NCBI GenBank assembly: GCA_964017195.1
Contig: OZ024890.1
Coordinates: forward strand, 49,343,593-49,407,592
Origin: Siderastrea radians
Lineage: Eukaryota > Cnidaria > Anthozoa > Scleractinia > Rhizangiidae
Length of the DNA: 64,000 nt
Direction: 5' to 3'
Shown here: positions 20,721-33,192 of the stretch, piece after piece
Numbering within the stretch: the first letter of the stretch is position 1
Layout of the letters: each line of letters starts with the position of its first letter
Notes under the pieces: model-generated
What the model was told of the DNA's origin: nothing
Database searches by the model: none
What the model saw: the letters and a program-made list of their open reading frames with translations, nothing else
Program-made: the position numbers and the translations under genes

Positions 20721-21475
20721 ATATGTCCAGATTTGCACGCAGTTGTGAAAATTGCAATTTTTGCAAAAAATTGGAAATATCGTCGAGTCGATGAAAACAT
20801 GTCAAAGAGGGCCCCAACAAGGTCTGCGATTTCTGCGAAAACTGCGAAAAATTGGAAAAATCATCGAGTCGATGGAAACCTCTCAAAGAGGGCCCAGACA
20901 AGGTCTGCGATCTCTGCGAATACTGTGAGAATTACAATTTTTGCGAAGAATTGGAAAAATCGTCGAGTCGATGGAAACCTCTCAAAGAGGGCCCCGACAA
21001 GGTCTGCGATTTCTGCGAACACAGCGAGAATTACAATTTTTGTGAAAAATTGGAAAAATTGTCGAGTCGAAGTAAACATGTCAAAGAGAGCCCCGACAAG
21101 GTCTGCGATTTTTTCGAAAACTGCGAGAATTACAATTTTTGCGAAAAATTGGAAAAATCATCGAGTCGATGGAAACCTGTCAAAGAGGGCCCCGACAACG
21201 TCTGCGATTTCTGCGAAAACTGTGAGAATTGCGATTATTATAAAATCTGCGAAAAATTGGAAACATCGTCGAGTCGATGTAAAGCTGTCAAAGAGGGCCC
21301 CGACAAGGTCTGCGATTTCTGCGAAAACTGTGATTTTTGCGAATATTGTAAAATCTGCAAAAAATTGGAAAAATCGTCGAGTCAGTGAAAGGCTGTCGAA
21401 CAGGAGGTTAAGAGGGCTCCAATGAGAGCTACGATTTTTACAAAAACTGCAAAAATTGCAAATACTGAAAGTAGT
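20721..21475. repeat. 99-bp minisatellite, frame-preserving
   Basis: Taking the TTGGAAA phrase as a mark, copies start at 20771, 20852, 20951, 21050, 21149, 21257 and 21365, giving spacings of 81, 99, 99, 99, 108 and 108 bp. Every spacing is a multiple of 9. A 9-bp subunit like TGCGAAAAC is visible inside the unit. Two forward frames stay open across the array (20706-21425 and 20852-21388); the second encodes a 33-residue cysteine-rich unit with KVCDFCENCENYNFCEKLEK. I see no start, splice site or domain that makes it a gene. The left edge (20721-20745) shares a phrase with 28461-28489 and 28833-28861. Confidence 0.85.
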
Positions 21476-22042
21476 GTAAAGATTGGGATAGAGGGCCCAA
21501 ACACAACTGTGGAATCATTTTATGGTACAGTAACCACGCGCAGTTGTTAATCAAGTGAATTATCATGACTAGTATAGTAAGCTTATTGTAAGAACATAGC
21601 TTACTATCGATGGTAATTAGTTAGGCAAGTTACAAAACCAGTAGCATTAAAGGTAAATAAATATGGGTTTACTCACAAATCCACTTGTTGTTGTGATTAA
21701 GCTGGAGGCAACAAAATGTTGTTTCAGACTGTCACACTTCTGTCCTTTGTCATGGAAGCTTATGACCAAGATCAGAAATTCCTGTGATGCTGCACCAGTG
21801 AAAATTAAAATTATAAGAAGGAAAGATAGTCGGTAGAATGAAACAATATTGTCGTGGAAGTTTTAGTTGAAATCTTGCTCAATATCCTTGACCCCAAATC
21901 AGCAATGACTTGTAATTTACAGCACTCAATATGTGTGAAGGGCCTTTGGCCAAATCCAGCTGATAATTATTGTCTTGCATTCCCTAAGACTGTTTCATGT
22001 CCCATAAGGTCTTTCATTAGGAAGATTATCATTTCCATGTAA
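21476..22042. other. No recognisable gene
   Basis: Nothing beyond short ORFs. Confidence 0.4.
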
Positions 22043-22329
22043 ATGTTTGAATTGAAGGCCACTCAGCAGAAAAAAGCATCTTTGAATTGTGGAAGTACGG
22101 GTAGAAATCAAAAGCACGCCTTTCACATTTCCAGCCGTGAAAAAGCATGGGTAGTACAGAATTTCTCAGCTCCCGATTGTAAACTACTGGTGCAATTGAC
22201 ATGTTTGAATTGAAGCCCATTCAGTAGAAAAAAAAAACATCCTTGAATTGTGGAAATACTCGTACAGACGTCTTTCACATCTCCAGACTGAAAAAGCATG
22301 GGTAGAACAGAATTTCTCAGCTCCCAGCT
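22043..22329. repeat. Tandem duplication, period about 159 bp
   Basis: Two copies (22043-22182 and 22201-22329) share TTGAATTGAAG, GAATTGTGGAA, AAAAAGCATGGGTAG and CAGAATTTCTCAGCTCCC, with several differences. Confidence 0.75.
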
Positions 22330-22779
22330 TGTCGATGAAGGATCATAGATTAATGTATAGCAAACATATAGCAGTGATGAAACATTTCTTTTCGCTTGTT
22401 TCCCTGTTTATGATCCCTAAAGACTATCACAAAGGACTGAAGTTGTTTCCTGTTCCTTTTGATGGCTTTTGTTACACATGAAATGGTTAAACAAGTTTAA
22501 AGGGAGTTTAAACAAGCTAGAGTAGCGAAGACTTCAGTATAAATCTGCCAAGCGCTCCCAAGCTGCCAGGCCTGCTTGAGAGAGACTGGGATAAAATTTT
22601 ATCGATAATAAATTCATGTCCTATAAACACCAATTGGTGAACCCTTATAAAAATCTCACTACCGTATATGGTATAACTACACGTCATTTGAAGTCATTAG
22701 ACGTAACTTAACATCACTAAATATCACTAGACATTGTTTGACATTATTGACCATGAATAAACATCAAGCATCGTCACTT

Positions 22780-24905
22780 CACATAAATTAACGTAATTCA
22801 CCATAACTAGACATCACTCACCATAACTACACGTAATTCACCATAACTAGACGTCATTCACCATCACTAGACGTCATTCACCATAACCAGACGTCATTCA
22901 CCATAACTAGACGTAATTCACCATAACTAGACGTAATTCACCATAACTAGACATCATTCACCATCACTAGACGTAATTCACCATAACTAGACATCATTCA
23001 CCATTACTAGACGTCATTCACCATCACTAGACGTCATTCACCATTACTAGACGTAATTCACCATAACTAGACATCATTCACCATTACTAGACGTCATTCA
23101 CCATAACTAGACATCATTCACCATCACTAAACATCATTCACCATTACTAGACGTCATTCACCATAACTAGACATCATTCACCATTACTAGACGTCATTCA
23201 CCATAACTAGACGTCATCCAACATAACTAGACATCATTCACCATCACTAGACGTCATCCAACATAACAAGATGTAATTCACCATAACTAGACATCATTTA
23301 CCATAACTAGACATCATTCACCATTACTAGACGTCATCCACCACAACTAGACATCATTCACCATCACTATACGTTATTCACCATAACTAGACGTCATTCA
23401 CCATCACTAGACGTTATTCACCATAACTAGACGTAATTCACCACAATTAGACATCATTCACCATCACTATACGTTATTCACCATAACTAGACGTCATTCA
23501 CCATCACTAGACGTTATTCACCATAACTAGACGTAATTCACCACAATTAGACGTCATTCACCATCACTAGACGTCATTCACCATAACTAGACGTTATTCA
23601 CCATAACTAGACGTAATTCACCATAACTAGACGTCATTCACCATTACTAGACATCATTCACCATAACTAGACGTCATCCAACATAACTAGACGTAATTCA
23701 CCATAACTAGACGTCATTTACCATCACTAGACGTCATTCACGATAACTAGACGTCATCCAACAAAACTAGACGTAATTCACCATCACTAGACGTCATCCA
23801 ACATAACTAGACATCATTCACCATCACTAGACGTCATCCAACATAACAAGATGTAATTCACCATAACTAGACATCATTTACCATAACTAGACATCATTCA
23901 CCATTACTAGACGTCATCCACCACAACTAGACATCATTCACCATCACTATACGTTATTCACCATAACTAGACGTCATTCACCATCACTAGACGTTATTCA
24001 CCATAACTAGACGTAATTCACCACAATTAGACATCATTCACCATCACTATACGTTATTCACCATAACTAGACGTCATTCACCATCACTAGACGTTATTCA
24101 CCATAACTAGACGTAATTCACCACAATTAGACGTCATTCACCATCACTAGACGTCATTCACCATAACTAGACGTTATTCACCATAACTAGACGTAATTCA
24201 CCATAACTAGACGTCATTCACCATTACTAGACATCATTCACCATAACTAGACGTCATCCAACATAACTAGACGTAATTCACCATCACTAGACGTCATTCA
24301 CCATAACTAGACGTCATTCACCATAACTAGACGTCATCCACCATAACTAGACGTCATTCACCATCACTAGACATCATTCAACATCACTAGACATCATTCA
24401 CCATAACTAGACATCATTCACCATAACTAGACCCAATTCACCATAACTAGACGTAATTCACCATAACTAGACATCATTCACCATAACTAGACGTCATTCA
24501 TCATCACTAGACATCATTCACCACCACTAGACATCATTCACCATCACTAGACGTAATTCACCATCACTACACGTCATTCACCATAACTAGACATCATTCA
24601 ACATAACTAGACATCATTCACCATAACTATACATCATTCACCATCACTACACGTCATTCACCATAACTAGACATCATTCACCGTCACTAGACGTCATTCA
24701 CCATCACTAGACGTCATTCACCATAACTAGACGTCATTCACCATAACTTGACAGCATTCACCATAAATAGACGCAATAACTAGAATTCATTATAACTAGA
24801 CGTAATTCACCATCACTAGACATCATTCAACATACCTAGACGTAATTCACCTTAACTAGACGTAATTCACCATCACTAGACATCATTTACCATAACTAGA
24901 TATAA
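22780..24905. repeat. Left 20-bp tandem array
   Basis: The unit is CCATAACTAGACGTCATTCA with variation mainly at the bases following CAT, ACT and GAC. Higher-order structure is present: 23201-23700 recurs at 23781-24280 (offset 580 bp, 29 units), and inside it a 100-bp block is doubled (23351-23450, 23451-23550). Confidence 0.95.
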
Positions 24906-25344
24906 TTCACAATACACTTTTTGTATCTGATAGTGCAAAAGATACGCAGCTCTAGTCCGCTGAGATGGCTAAAACGGGGATGGAAGCTTGGGTCACTGTA
25001 AGAATAAGACCCCAACCGAAGTATAAGGAAACGAACCAGGAATAAACTTAAGGTGGATTTCCTCTGACGCGTCAATTTTTACGTGCGTGAGAAAAATTTA
25101 GAGACAATGTATGAACGACTTGCGTAAACGTGTACGCAAGTCGCTACGCTTAACGCTACGCCAGTCATTTATATTCTCAATAGAAATGGTGTTTGTACAA
25201 TGTCAGTAGTTTTCAATATAACACATGTTCATGTCTACATCTACATCAACATTTATTATGTTGACAAAATCTTGTAAGACATCACATCAACTACAGATAA
25301 AAGTCAAAAAAAATACCAAATGTGTACATATGAATAAATGTTGG
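24906..25344. other. Centre of the fold-back element
   Basis: Non-repetitive spacer between the two arrays. It includes a short hairpin, CGACTTGCGTAAAC to GTACGCAAGTCG, at about 25110-25142. No ORF of note. Confidence 0.6.
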
Positions 25345-26655
25345 ATGACGTCTAGTGATGGTGAATGATGTCTACTTATGGTGAATGATGTCTAGTTATG
25401 GTGGATGACGTCTAGTTATGGTGAATTACGTCTAGTTATGGTGAATTACGTCTAGTTTATGGTAAATGATGTCTAGTTATGTTGGATGATGTCCAGTTTT
25501 GGTGGATGACGTCTAGTGATGGTGAATGATGTCTAGTTATGGTGGATGACGTCGAGTGGTGGTGAATGATGTCTAGTGATGGTGAATGACGTCTAGTTAT
25601 GGTGAATGACGTCTAGTGATGGTGAATGGCGTCTTGTTATGGTGAATGACGTCTAGTGATGGTGAATGATGTCTAGTTATGGTGAATAACGTGTAGTGAT
25701 GGTGAATGACGTCAGTTATGTTGGATGACGTCTAGTGATGGTGAATGATGTCTAGTTATGGTGAATGACGTCTAGTGATGGTAAATCACGTCTAGTTATG
25801 GTGAATTACGTCTAGTTATGTTGGATGACGTCTAGTTATGGTGAATGATGTCTAGTTATGGTGAATGACGTCTAGTTATGGTGAATGATGTCTAGTTATG
25901 GTGAATGACGTGTAGTGATGGTGAATGACGTCTAGTTATGTTGGATGACGTCTAGTGATGGTGAATGATGTCTAGTTATGGTGAATGATGTCTAGTTATG
26001 GTGAATTACGTCTAGTTATGGTGAATTACGTCTAGTTATGTTGGATGACGTCTAGTGATGGTGAATGACGTCTAGTGATGGTGAATGATGTCTAGTTATG
26101 GTAAATGACGTCTAGTGATGGTGAATGATGTCTAGTTATGGTGGATGACGTCTAGTTATGGTGAATGACGTCTAGTTATGGTGAATGACGTCTAGTGATG
26201 GTGAATTACATCTAGTTATGTTGGATGACGTCTAGTTATGGTGAATAACGTCTAGTTATGGTGAATGACGTTTAGTGATGGTGAATTACATCTAGTTATG
26301 TTGGATGACGTCTAGTTATGGTGAATGACGTCTAGTTATGGTGAATGACGTCTAGTGATGGTGAATGATGTCTAGTTATGGTGAATTACGTCTAGTTGTG
26401 TTGGATGACGTCTAGTTATGGTGAATGATGTCTAGTTATGGTGAATTACGTCTATTTATGGTGAATGATGTCTAGTTATGGTAATGATGTCTAGTTATGG
26501 TGAATGACATCTAGTTATGTTGAATGGCGTCTAGTTATGGTGAATTACGTCTAGTTATGGTGAATTACGTCTAGTGATGGTGAATGACGTCTAGTTATGG
26601 TGAATTACGTGTAGTTATGGTGAGTGATGTCTAGTTATGGTGAATTACGTTAATT
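25345..26655. repeat. Right 20-bp tandem array, inverted
   Basis: The unit TGGTGAATGACGTCTAGTTA is the reverse complement of the left array unit. It is about 65 units long, shorter than the left arm, with occasional single-base losses (for example near 25450, 25715 and 26480) that shift the register. Confidence 0.95.
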
Positions 26656-26889
26656 TATGTGAAGTGACGATGCTTGATGTTTATTCATGGTAAATAATGT
26701 CAAACAATGTCTAGTGATATTTAGTGATGTTAAGTTACGTCTAATGACTTCAAATGACGTGTAGTTATACCATATACGGTAGTGAGATTTTTATAAGGGT
26801 TCACCAATTGGTGTTTATAGGACATGAATTTATAACCTTTATCGCCCCCAATTCTCTGCTCGTGCATTCCCCTACGTCCACCCCCAGAG

Positions 26890-27090
26890 AACGAGGGATG
26901 TTTCATAAGGCTTGGGATACTCATAATTCACGTTACATCTCGCGCTTGGAGTTTAACGAACGAGGGATATTCATATATGCCTGGTAAATCTCGCGATGGG
27001 AGCTTAAAGCACGAGGGATATTTCATAGATTTATGTTTTATCTCGCGTTGTGTGCTTATAAGAACGAGGGATATACATAGATTGATGTTA
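26890..27090. repeat. Short tandem repeat of about 52 bp
   Basis: Four copies marked by ACGAGGGAT at 26890, 26960, 27011 and 27064, followed in most by an ATCTCGCG phrase. Copies are diverged and the first spacing is longer (70 bp). Confidence 0.65.
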
Positions 27091-27408
27091 CATCTGCTGG
27101 ATTAGTTAACTAATATTATTTCATTGCTCTCGTGTCTCTACGTTTTAAATTTGACAGTGATCAGTAGAAATTGAGATTGCAGAATACTGAGAAGAGTAAA
27201 CTTGCCGATCTTTCGATCCGAAGCGTGCACGTTGCGTTGTCAACATGCAACAAATGGCTCGTCAACTTTCTTTGGTATATACGTTTTCAATCGATAGAAA
27301 TAAGTTTTATAGTGAATGAAAGCGACGTAAGAATAGGCTGAGCGTTAACAAATTCCTCCGTTAACCTTCGAAAGTTCTTGATTTTGGATGGCATCATGAC
27401 ATGCGTAA

Positions 27409-27820
27409 GGGGCTGTTCACATGATACCAGAACGAGTTTCATTCCGTAATGAGTTTCGTTCCAGAATGAAGTTCGTACTGCATTCACATGACAAAATCGA
27501 CCGGCTCAGCCATCTTGAAAACGACCGTTTTGTCCTCCATTTTGAAAACGATACGCATGCGCCACTCGCCCCAGACTACACGGTTTGCGTTTTCATCTCG
27601 GAACGGAGTTCGTTTTCAGTTTACATGATACCAGAATGAATTATCATACCAGAACGAGAATTTCATTCGGATTGAAAACCGGAATGAACTCATTCCGGAA
27701 TGACTTGCACGGGGACGAAATTTCGTCTCAGTATCATGTAAACAGATACAGAGAAATATATGGGGACGGAATGAACTCGTTCTGGAATGAAAGTCATTCC
27801 GGTATCATGTAAACAGCCCC
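27409..27820. repeat. 412-bp MITE with TAA target duplication
   Basis: Inverted termini GGGGCTGTTCACATGATACC and its near complement ending TAAACAGCCCC. TAA flanks both ends (27406-27408, 27821-27823), the duplication expected for PIF/Harbinger elements. The interior repeats ATGATACCAGAA and GAATGA phrases. The overlapping ORFs in three frames are repeat by-products. Confidence 0.75.
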
Positions 27821-28460
27821 TAAGTGACAGTTTCAAATTACACGCGCCAGTTGTTTTGAAGTTATGCAAATTTGTGATGTGAAGTCAATTTGTGTAGTCC
27901 GTTGGTTTTATTAGTGAACTGAAGGTCAAATATATATAGCTCGTTTGCTTACAATCGGTTTACTTTATTGAAGCGAACATAAGATAAGATATGTCGCTTG
28001 CTGTAAGAAACCTCAGAGACATTCACTGTTTATGGCGAACTGAAAGCGACTGAAGCGACGTAAGATACTGTAAGTCGCTCACTACGGAATCATGAAATTC
28101 ACAAACTCATACACTCAAAGATATTTGCGTAAACGAAACCAGAAACACATCAAATCTTTCTGTCTCGGTGTCATGGTAAAGCACCGAAGTGCAGTTGCTA
28201 AACCGTGAAAACCGCTCCGCGAGATTGATCGGTTTCGCGCAGGATAATCGTTCATAATCACAGAACTGGGAAAATGGCAAGTGATCGCGAAAAATCGTTG
28301 GCCTTGCGATTTTTGGCAATTTTCTCAAAATTCGCAACTCGCTCGCGACTTATATCATTAACAAGACTAACAACTGCGAAAAATCGCAAGTGAACGCGAA
28401 AAATCCTCGACCTTGCCATTTTTGCGATTTTTCGCAAGTCCACGAAAAATCGCAAATTTC

Positions 28461-28861
28461 GCAGCTGCGTGCAAACCTGGACATAAGTGTAATTGGGAGC
28501 GCACTTGGCCAATGACCGGTGCAGCCTTGCAGCTAAAAGTACGAGGACGCACAACTTTGAATTGCACAGGGAACGAGCGGCAGCTCTGCGTTTTAGTTTT
28601 TGTTTCTGGAGTCACGGGTGACTTCAAAAAGACTCTCAAGTTTTACTTTAGCTGTTGTACTTGAACGTGGACTTCAAGTCGACTTGGTGTAAAAATTCTA
28701 CCTTGAGAAAACGGTTGTGGTCTAATTCTCATGCCTGCCTTAGTCAATCAACAACTCTACAGCCATGTGCGTAATACTCATAAGAAACAAAAACATGTTT
28801 TTACGATGAACACGAATAACTTCCCAAAAATTCACTTATGTCCAGGTTTGCACGCAGCTGC
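28461..28861. repeat. Inverted pair of a 29-bp module
   Basis: CACTTATGTCCAGGTTTGCA plus CGCAGCTGC occurs on the plus strand at 28833-28861 and on the minus strand at 28461-28489. A diverged copy starts the minisatellite at 20721. The flank to the left (28280-28460) is rich in GCGATTTTTCGC-type palindromes. Confidence 0.65.
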
Positions 28862-29601
28862 GGGGTTGACATTACTGTCAACTGCACTTGAATCCTTTTG
28901 TTTTACGCTTATCAGAAACCAAAAAGTGCGGTCATTAAAACGTTCACACTCCAAGTACGCGAGTTGACACTCGGGTGATTCCGCACAAACCAACAGCCCA
29001 TGCCATTCAAAAAGACGTTTCCGATAAAAAGAGAACAAAAATACGGAGTTTATAGAAAACGAACAACTGCAAATTATTAAGGGTTTTAATTACATTCATC
29101 TGATATAAATTTTTACCTTTTGATACATTTTACAAGGAGATTTAAGCGTGTCAAAGAAAATCAGATAAGTGCTTCTATTGAAACGTAAGGCAGACTTAGA
29201 AGACGCCCTCAGAAAGGACACCATACGTACGTTTGAAGTACACTTCAAGAGCGAGCCCTTGTGAGAACCGGCTTATTGTCAATTGTCAAACGGGTGGGTT
29301 TCTGTTTGCATCAAATTAATGCTCTACTTTGTAGAGCTGAACGGGAGTCAAATGGCTAGGGGCTGCTCATGAGTGTAATGATTCTGATCCTGGATATTGA
29401 ATCTGATAACTGGTTGATTTTTTTTAGTTGACTCATCGATTGTTTGATCAATGGATGGATGGTTGGATGATTGATTGATTTTTTTATTTTCAAATAGCCA
29501 TTCATAGTTCATTTTTTCGTAGGTTTTCAGTTTTTACGTAGGTTATCGTGCGTAGACAAAAACGCGACAGTGGAAATCCACCGTGAATGACTTGCAATCC
29601 C

Positions 29602-29750
29602 TAGCCTGTGAACAGACTCCGCTATGGGGAAAATAACGCCAAAAAATGGGCTAGGGAAGTGAGCCGATGGCAGACTGGGAAAGAGAACGGGGCAGCGCCC
29701 TCTCGCCTATTTTTTTTCGCGTTATTTCCCTACTGCCTGTTCACAGGCTA
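29602..29750. repeat. 149-bp MITE
   Basis: Ends TAGCCTGTGAACAG and CTGTTCACAGGCTA are perfect inverted repeats. AATCCC occurs on both flanks. The inner parts also pair (AATAACGC with GCGTTATT). Confidence 0.7.
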
Positions 29751-31114
29751 AAAATCCCCTAATTCCGGCTAACCAGCTAGTACCGACCAAATTTGGAAGA
29801 TTTTTCCATGATTGGACGATTGACGTCAATTATTAACTCACTGCAGCATCCTCACCATCACAAAGACAACCTTTGGCTAGCCAGCTATACAAAACGACAC
29901 AATAACCAACCAAAACAACTCACGCTTTAAAAAATCAGCCACGTGGATAACTCGTGCGCCCACTTCTTGTTAGCGGCACCCTTTGTGAGCAAAGGCTAGG
30001 CATGTGTTTCCTCCTTTCTTCTGCTAAAAATGTTTGTTTAGACGCCTATTCTTCTAACGAAGATCTATTTACAACCTACGCATATAACTGTCGCTTTAGC
30101 AAATGGGCGTAAAAATGGGGCAAGTACACAAATATTTATCAAGATTGACATGTTGCTAAACATTTGAAATGCGATGCGTAATGGTTTCTTATATTTTGCT
30201 GTGTGTATATCTGTATTACTTTTAGTGTCTACCAACGGAAACGTGAAATGTAAAAAGTTAAACAAAATGAACAAAAGTTTCTAATATGAGCGTGATTCCC
30301 TACTTACTTGGTCGCTTTTGTTAACTGCTCTAACCCTCCTTTGCTCTTATAATCCAAGATGGGAGCTTGTAAACCTGATTGATATCAGCGCTTAGTTGCT
30401 CAGAATACGCCTACGCTGCAGCATTATTTAAAATATCATATATTTACAACTGATCAAACTATGTATACCGTGACATGAAATGTTGTCATCTCCTTAAAAA
30501 ATAACTTGAACCTGTTGTCTGTTGACGCAGTTAACTCACAACTTATTGTGATGACAAATTGTAGCAAAGCGTCAATATTTTCAGTTTTCACTGGAATAAT
30601 TCCTTCACTGCAGGGGCGTAAACAAGTTTTCGTAGTAAGGGTTCCTCAATGCTTGAACCATGATAGGGTATTCTCAGTTTTCACTGTCGCGCCATAAAAT
30701 ATTAGAATCGAAACCAGTCAATAAAAAACCGCAAGGAGAGTCACTTCTTGCATAAGAGAAAGCTTTGTCACGGACGCCATGTTGGTGTCACGTAGGGTGA
30801 AAAGCCAGAAATTCAAAACGCTGTGTTTTCAAAACGAAAGATGCTACCAGGCTGGAAACTTGTAAAAAGATTTTTTTTAAAGTCTTCTTCAACCTAGTGT
30901 GGATATAAAATCAGAAGATCTCGCGATTTATGATTTTAGAATTTCATGACGTCACGTGAAAACCAGCAAATAAGCTTCCATCCCTCTCCCCCAGGCCACT
31001 CCCCTGCCCCTTCATACTCGGAAAATTTGGAATGGAAAGGCTATTATGTTGTATGGGGTCAGTCGCTGAACTCGCAAATCCAAAAACCGTTTGTTTGTTG
31101 CAGAGGGAGGAGAG
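29751..31114. other. No recognisable gene
   Basis: Downstream (3') side of the TRIM exon. Only short ORFs. The phrase GTCACGGAC near 30770 recurs at 31114-31122. Confidence 0.4.
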
Positions 31115-32910
31115 TCACGGACACCCTAGGACCCAATTGGCTACGCCCCTGCACTGGAAAACATGCACACAGTGGTTTGATGAATCAGTAACAAACAGCT
31201 GGCCAGTGGTTGACACAGCCACAAAACAAGGACATCGAAAACCAGTGTGTTGACCTCCTATCGTACTTACAAATTTACCATCAATGGAGAACATTTGTAG
31301 CCTGCTGTTATCACGGTCACACACCACCAGGTTTGAAAACCTGTCAATGGTGAGACCAACAGGACTTTTCAGCTGTCCGTCACCAATCCCGGATGTACCT
31401 ATACCATACAGAAACACCCCAACCTTATTGAATACCTTCACATCATTTGTCCAGTGATAGGAAACCACAAACATATCTTGGTGACAAACAGCGTACCACG
31501 GACACGCACGGTCTGGATCACGGATGGTGTGTAACAGCTGTGAGCCGTCAGGGGTGAGAACCTTGACAGTTTTGTCACCGCCGTCACACACCACCATGCG
31601 TCCATCATGTGCAACAGTCAAGCGGTTTGGTGCCTTCAGGTGTTTGCTGGTGATTTTTTTAACAAATTTACCGCTTTCATGAAAACAAAAAATCTTATCA
31701 ACAGCAATGACTATTACGTCAGTAGAACTGGTGAATGCTACTGAAGTTGGGTAGATGAGTTTTTTAGCGCTCAATGTTTTTAAATGTTTTCCTTCTGAAC
31801 TAAATATTTGCACCCTATTGTTACCAGAATCAGCTACTGCAATGTTTCCTGTCTTGTCATTTGTTGCAATATCACAGGGCGCATTAAACTGTCCTTGTGC
31901 TGTCCCGAACGACCCAAACGTCAACAAACGTTTGTAAGAATGTGACACATGAACTCGCCACGGACTACCAATAAGCAGCCCACCGTTTACTTCAATCACC
32001 ACGTCATGTTGCCCAACACAATTTGGTGTGTAAGTGACGTTGTATTCACCATCGCTTTCGTGCGTGATCTTGTGTTTCAGCTCCTCTTTTGATGGAGTCT
32101 CTATTCTCACAATAATCTGATCTTCCCCATCGTAGCACTGCTTTCCATTAGAATCTTTTGTTGTGACTACAAACGTAGCTTCGCTTTCGACGTCTGCCTC
32201 TCGCAGGCCTTTTCCTTCTGCCACTGACTGCAAAGGATCGGTGTTACTGACAACAACTCGACCCTGAACCGCCCGTCTCACGCTCTCAACAAGTTCTTCA
32301 TTTATCTCGTACCGGGCGTGCAATGGTGTATGTAGTGGCTTATTAATGTTCCGTTTTTCTGCCTTCAGGAGACCTCTACACCGTTCAATGAACGCCTTCT
32401 GCACTTGCAGAATTTCAAAGCTTATGTTTCTTTCCAGGATGGCCTCACAATATTCGACAGATGTTTGCAACGGGTTGAGAAAAGACTGAAAGTGTTCCAG
32501 TTGTGTTGCGTGAGCTCTTTTCTCTGTTTCTTCAATGTCATCTAAACTGGTCAACGTGGATGTCTCATGTTCCTTTAATACTCGCATTAGTTCTTCTATA
32601 GCTGTCATTGCTCGGTTTCGAGCCGCAGCAATCTTCTCCCTGCTTTTTGTAGATAACTCTCTCGATCTTTCCATACGTTTCTCTATATCAAGAATTCCTT
32701 TCTTCATTTCTTTTGTTATCTCCTCTATAATGACTTTGTGTTGTTTGGCAGCTTGGTCGATATCCACCTTGGTGTGGTGATTGTGACGTGTCTGCCCACA
32801 TTTGTCACAAATACAGACTTTGCACTGCTCACAGAACGAGTTTAAACGTTCATTCTCGTGATGTTTCTCTTTACATATCAAAGAGGTATCCAACAATTCC
32901 ACGTCTAACC
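31115..32910 (-). CDS. TRIM-family exon: B-box, coiled coil, filamin, NHL repeats
   Basis: This large terminal exon opens at an acceptor (TTTGTAAAG|GG) at 32910; the open frame upstream to 33064 is intron read-through. Counting from the 33064 codon, a B-box 2 zinc site spans about 64-97 (Cys64, His68, Cys78, Cys81, Cys86, Cys89, His94, His97). A long coiled coil covers about 100-245. A filamin/IgFLMN domain follows at about 300-400 (EATFVVTTKDSNG to GSPWRVHV), then five or six NHL repeats to the end (FGSFGTAQGQFNAPCDIA, GKFVSTIGG). This is the TRIM2/3/71 layout: cytoplasmic ubiquitin ligase scaffolds that bind RNA or protein through the NHL propeller. The RING is not in this exon. The last residues after VFQ come from a repeat-like GGGGCGTAGCC sequence, so the normal stop has probably been overwritten. 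Confidence 0.88.
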
Positions 32911-33079
32911 CTTTACAAAGGCATAAAAATAAAAAAGGGTAAGTAAAAATACGATTTGAATGATATTTTTGCGAATTTCCTCGCAGGTACCATTGGATTA
33001 ATATAACGAAAGGGGAATACAAATCTACAGTTCCGGGGAATAAAGCCTTCAAATCGCACTGCAATGCAAGTGCTCATTA

Positions 33080-33192
33080 ACAATTATTCTACGAGGGCGC
33101 GCTGGATATCGAATGATAGATAACCAACGAGGCGCGTAGCGCCGAGTTGGTTATAATCATTCGATATCCAGCAAGCCCGAGTAGAATAATTG
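33080..33192. repeat. 113-bp hairpin MITE
   Basis: ACAATTATTCTAC and GTAGAATAATTGT are inverted ends, and the inner parts continue to pair (CTGGATATCGAATGAT with ATCATTCGATATCCAG). The centre is GGCGCGTAGCGCC. Confidence 0.8.

Larger units (their letters stand above)
22608..26833. mobile_element. 4.2-kb fold-back element built of 20-bp repeats
   Basis: The outer 180 bp on each side (22608-22790 and 26650-26833) are near-perfect inverted copies, beginning ATAAATTCATGTCC, with about one change seen over 150 bp. Inside, each arm is an array of a 20-bp unit, roughly 105 units on the left (to about 24905) and 65 on the right (from about 25345) in reverse orientation. A 430-bp non-repetitive centre lies between. 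The ends are flanked by TTTATCG (22598-22604; 26838-26844), a possible 7-bp target duplication. There is no transposase. The plan resembles Drosophila FB/Galileo fold-back elements; relationship by descent is not shown. Confidence 0.85.

Noticed and set aside
24949..25344. tRNA or other RNA gene in the centre of the fold-back element
   Set aside because: No box A/box B pair or cloverleaf found by eye.
22780..26655. CRISPR-like array suggested by regularly spaced short repeats
   Set aside because: Units are contiguous 20-mers with no unique spacers, the two arrays are inverted to each other, and the genome is eukaryotic.
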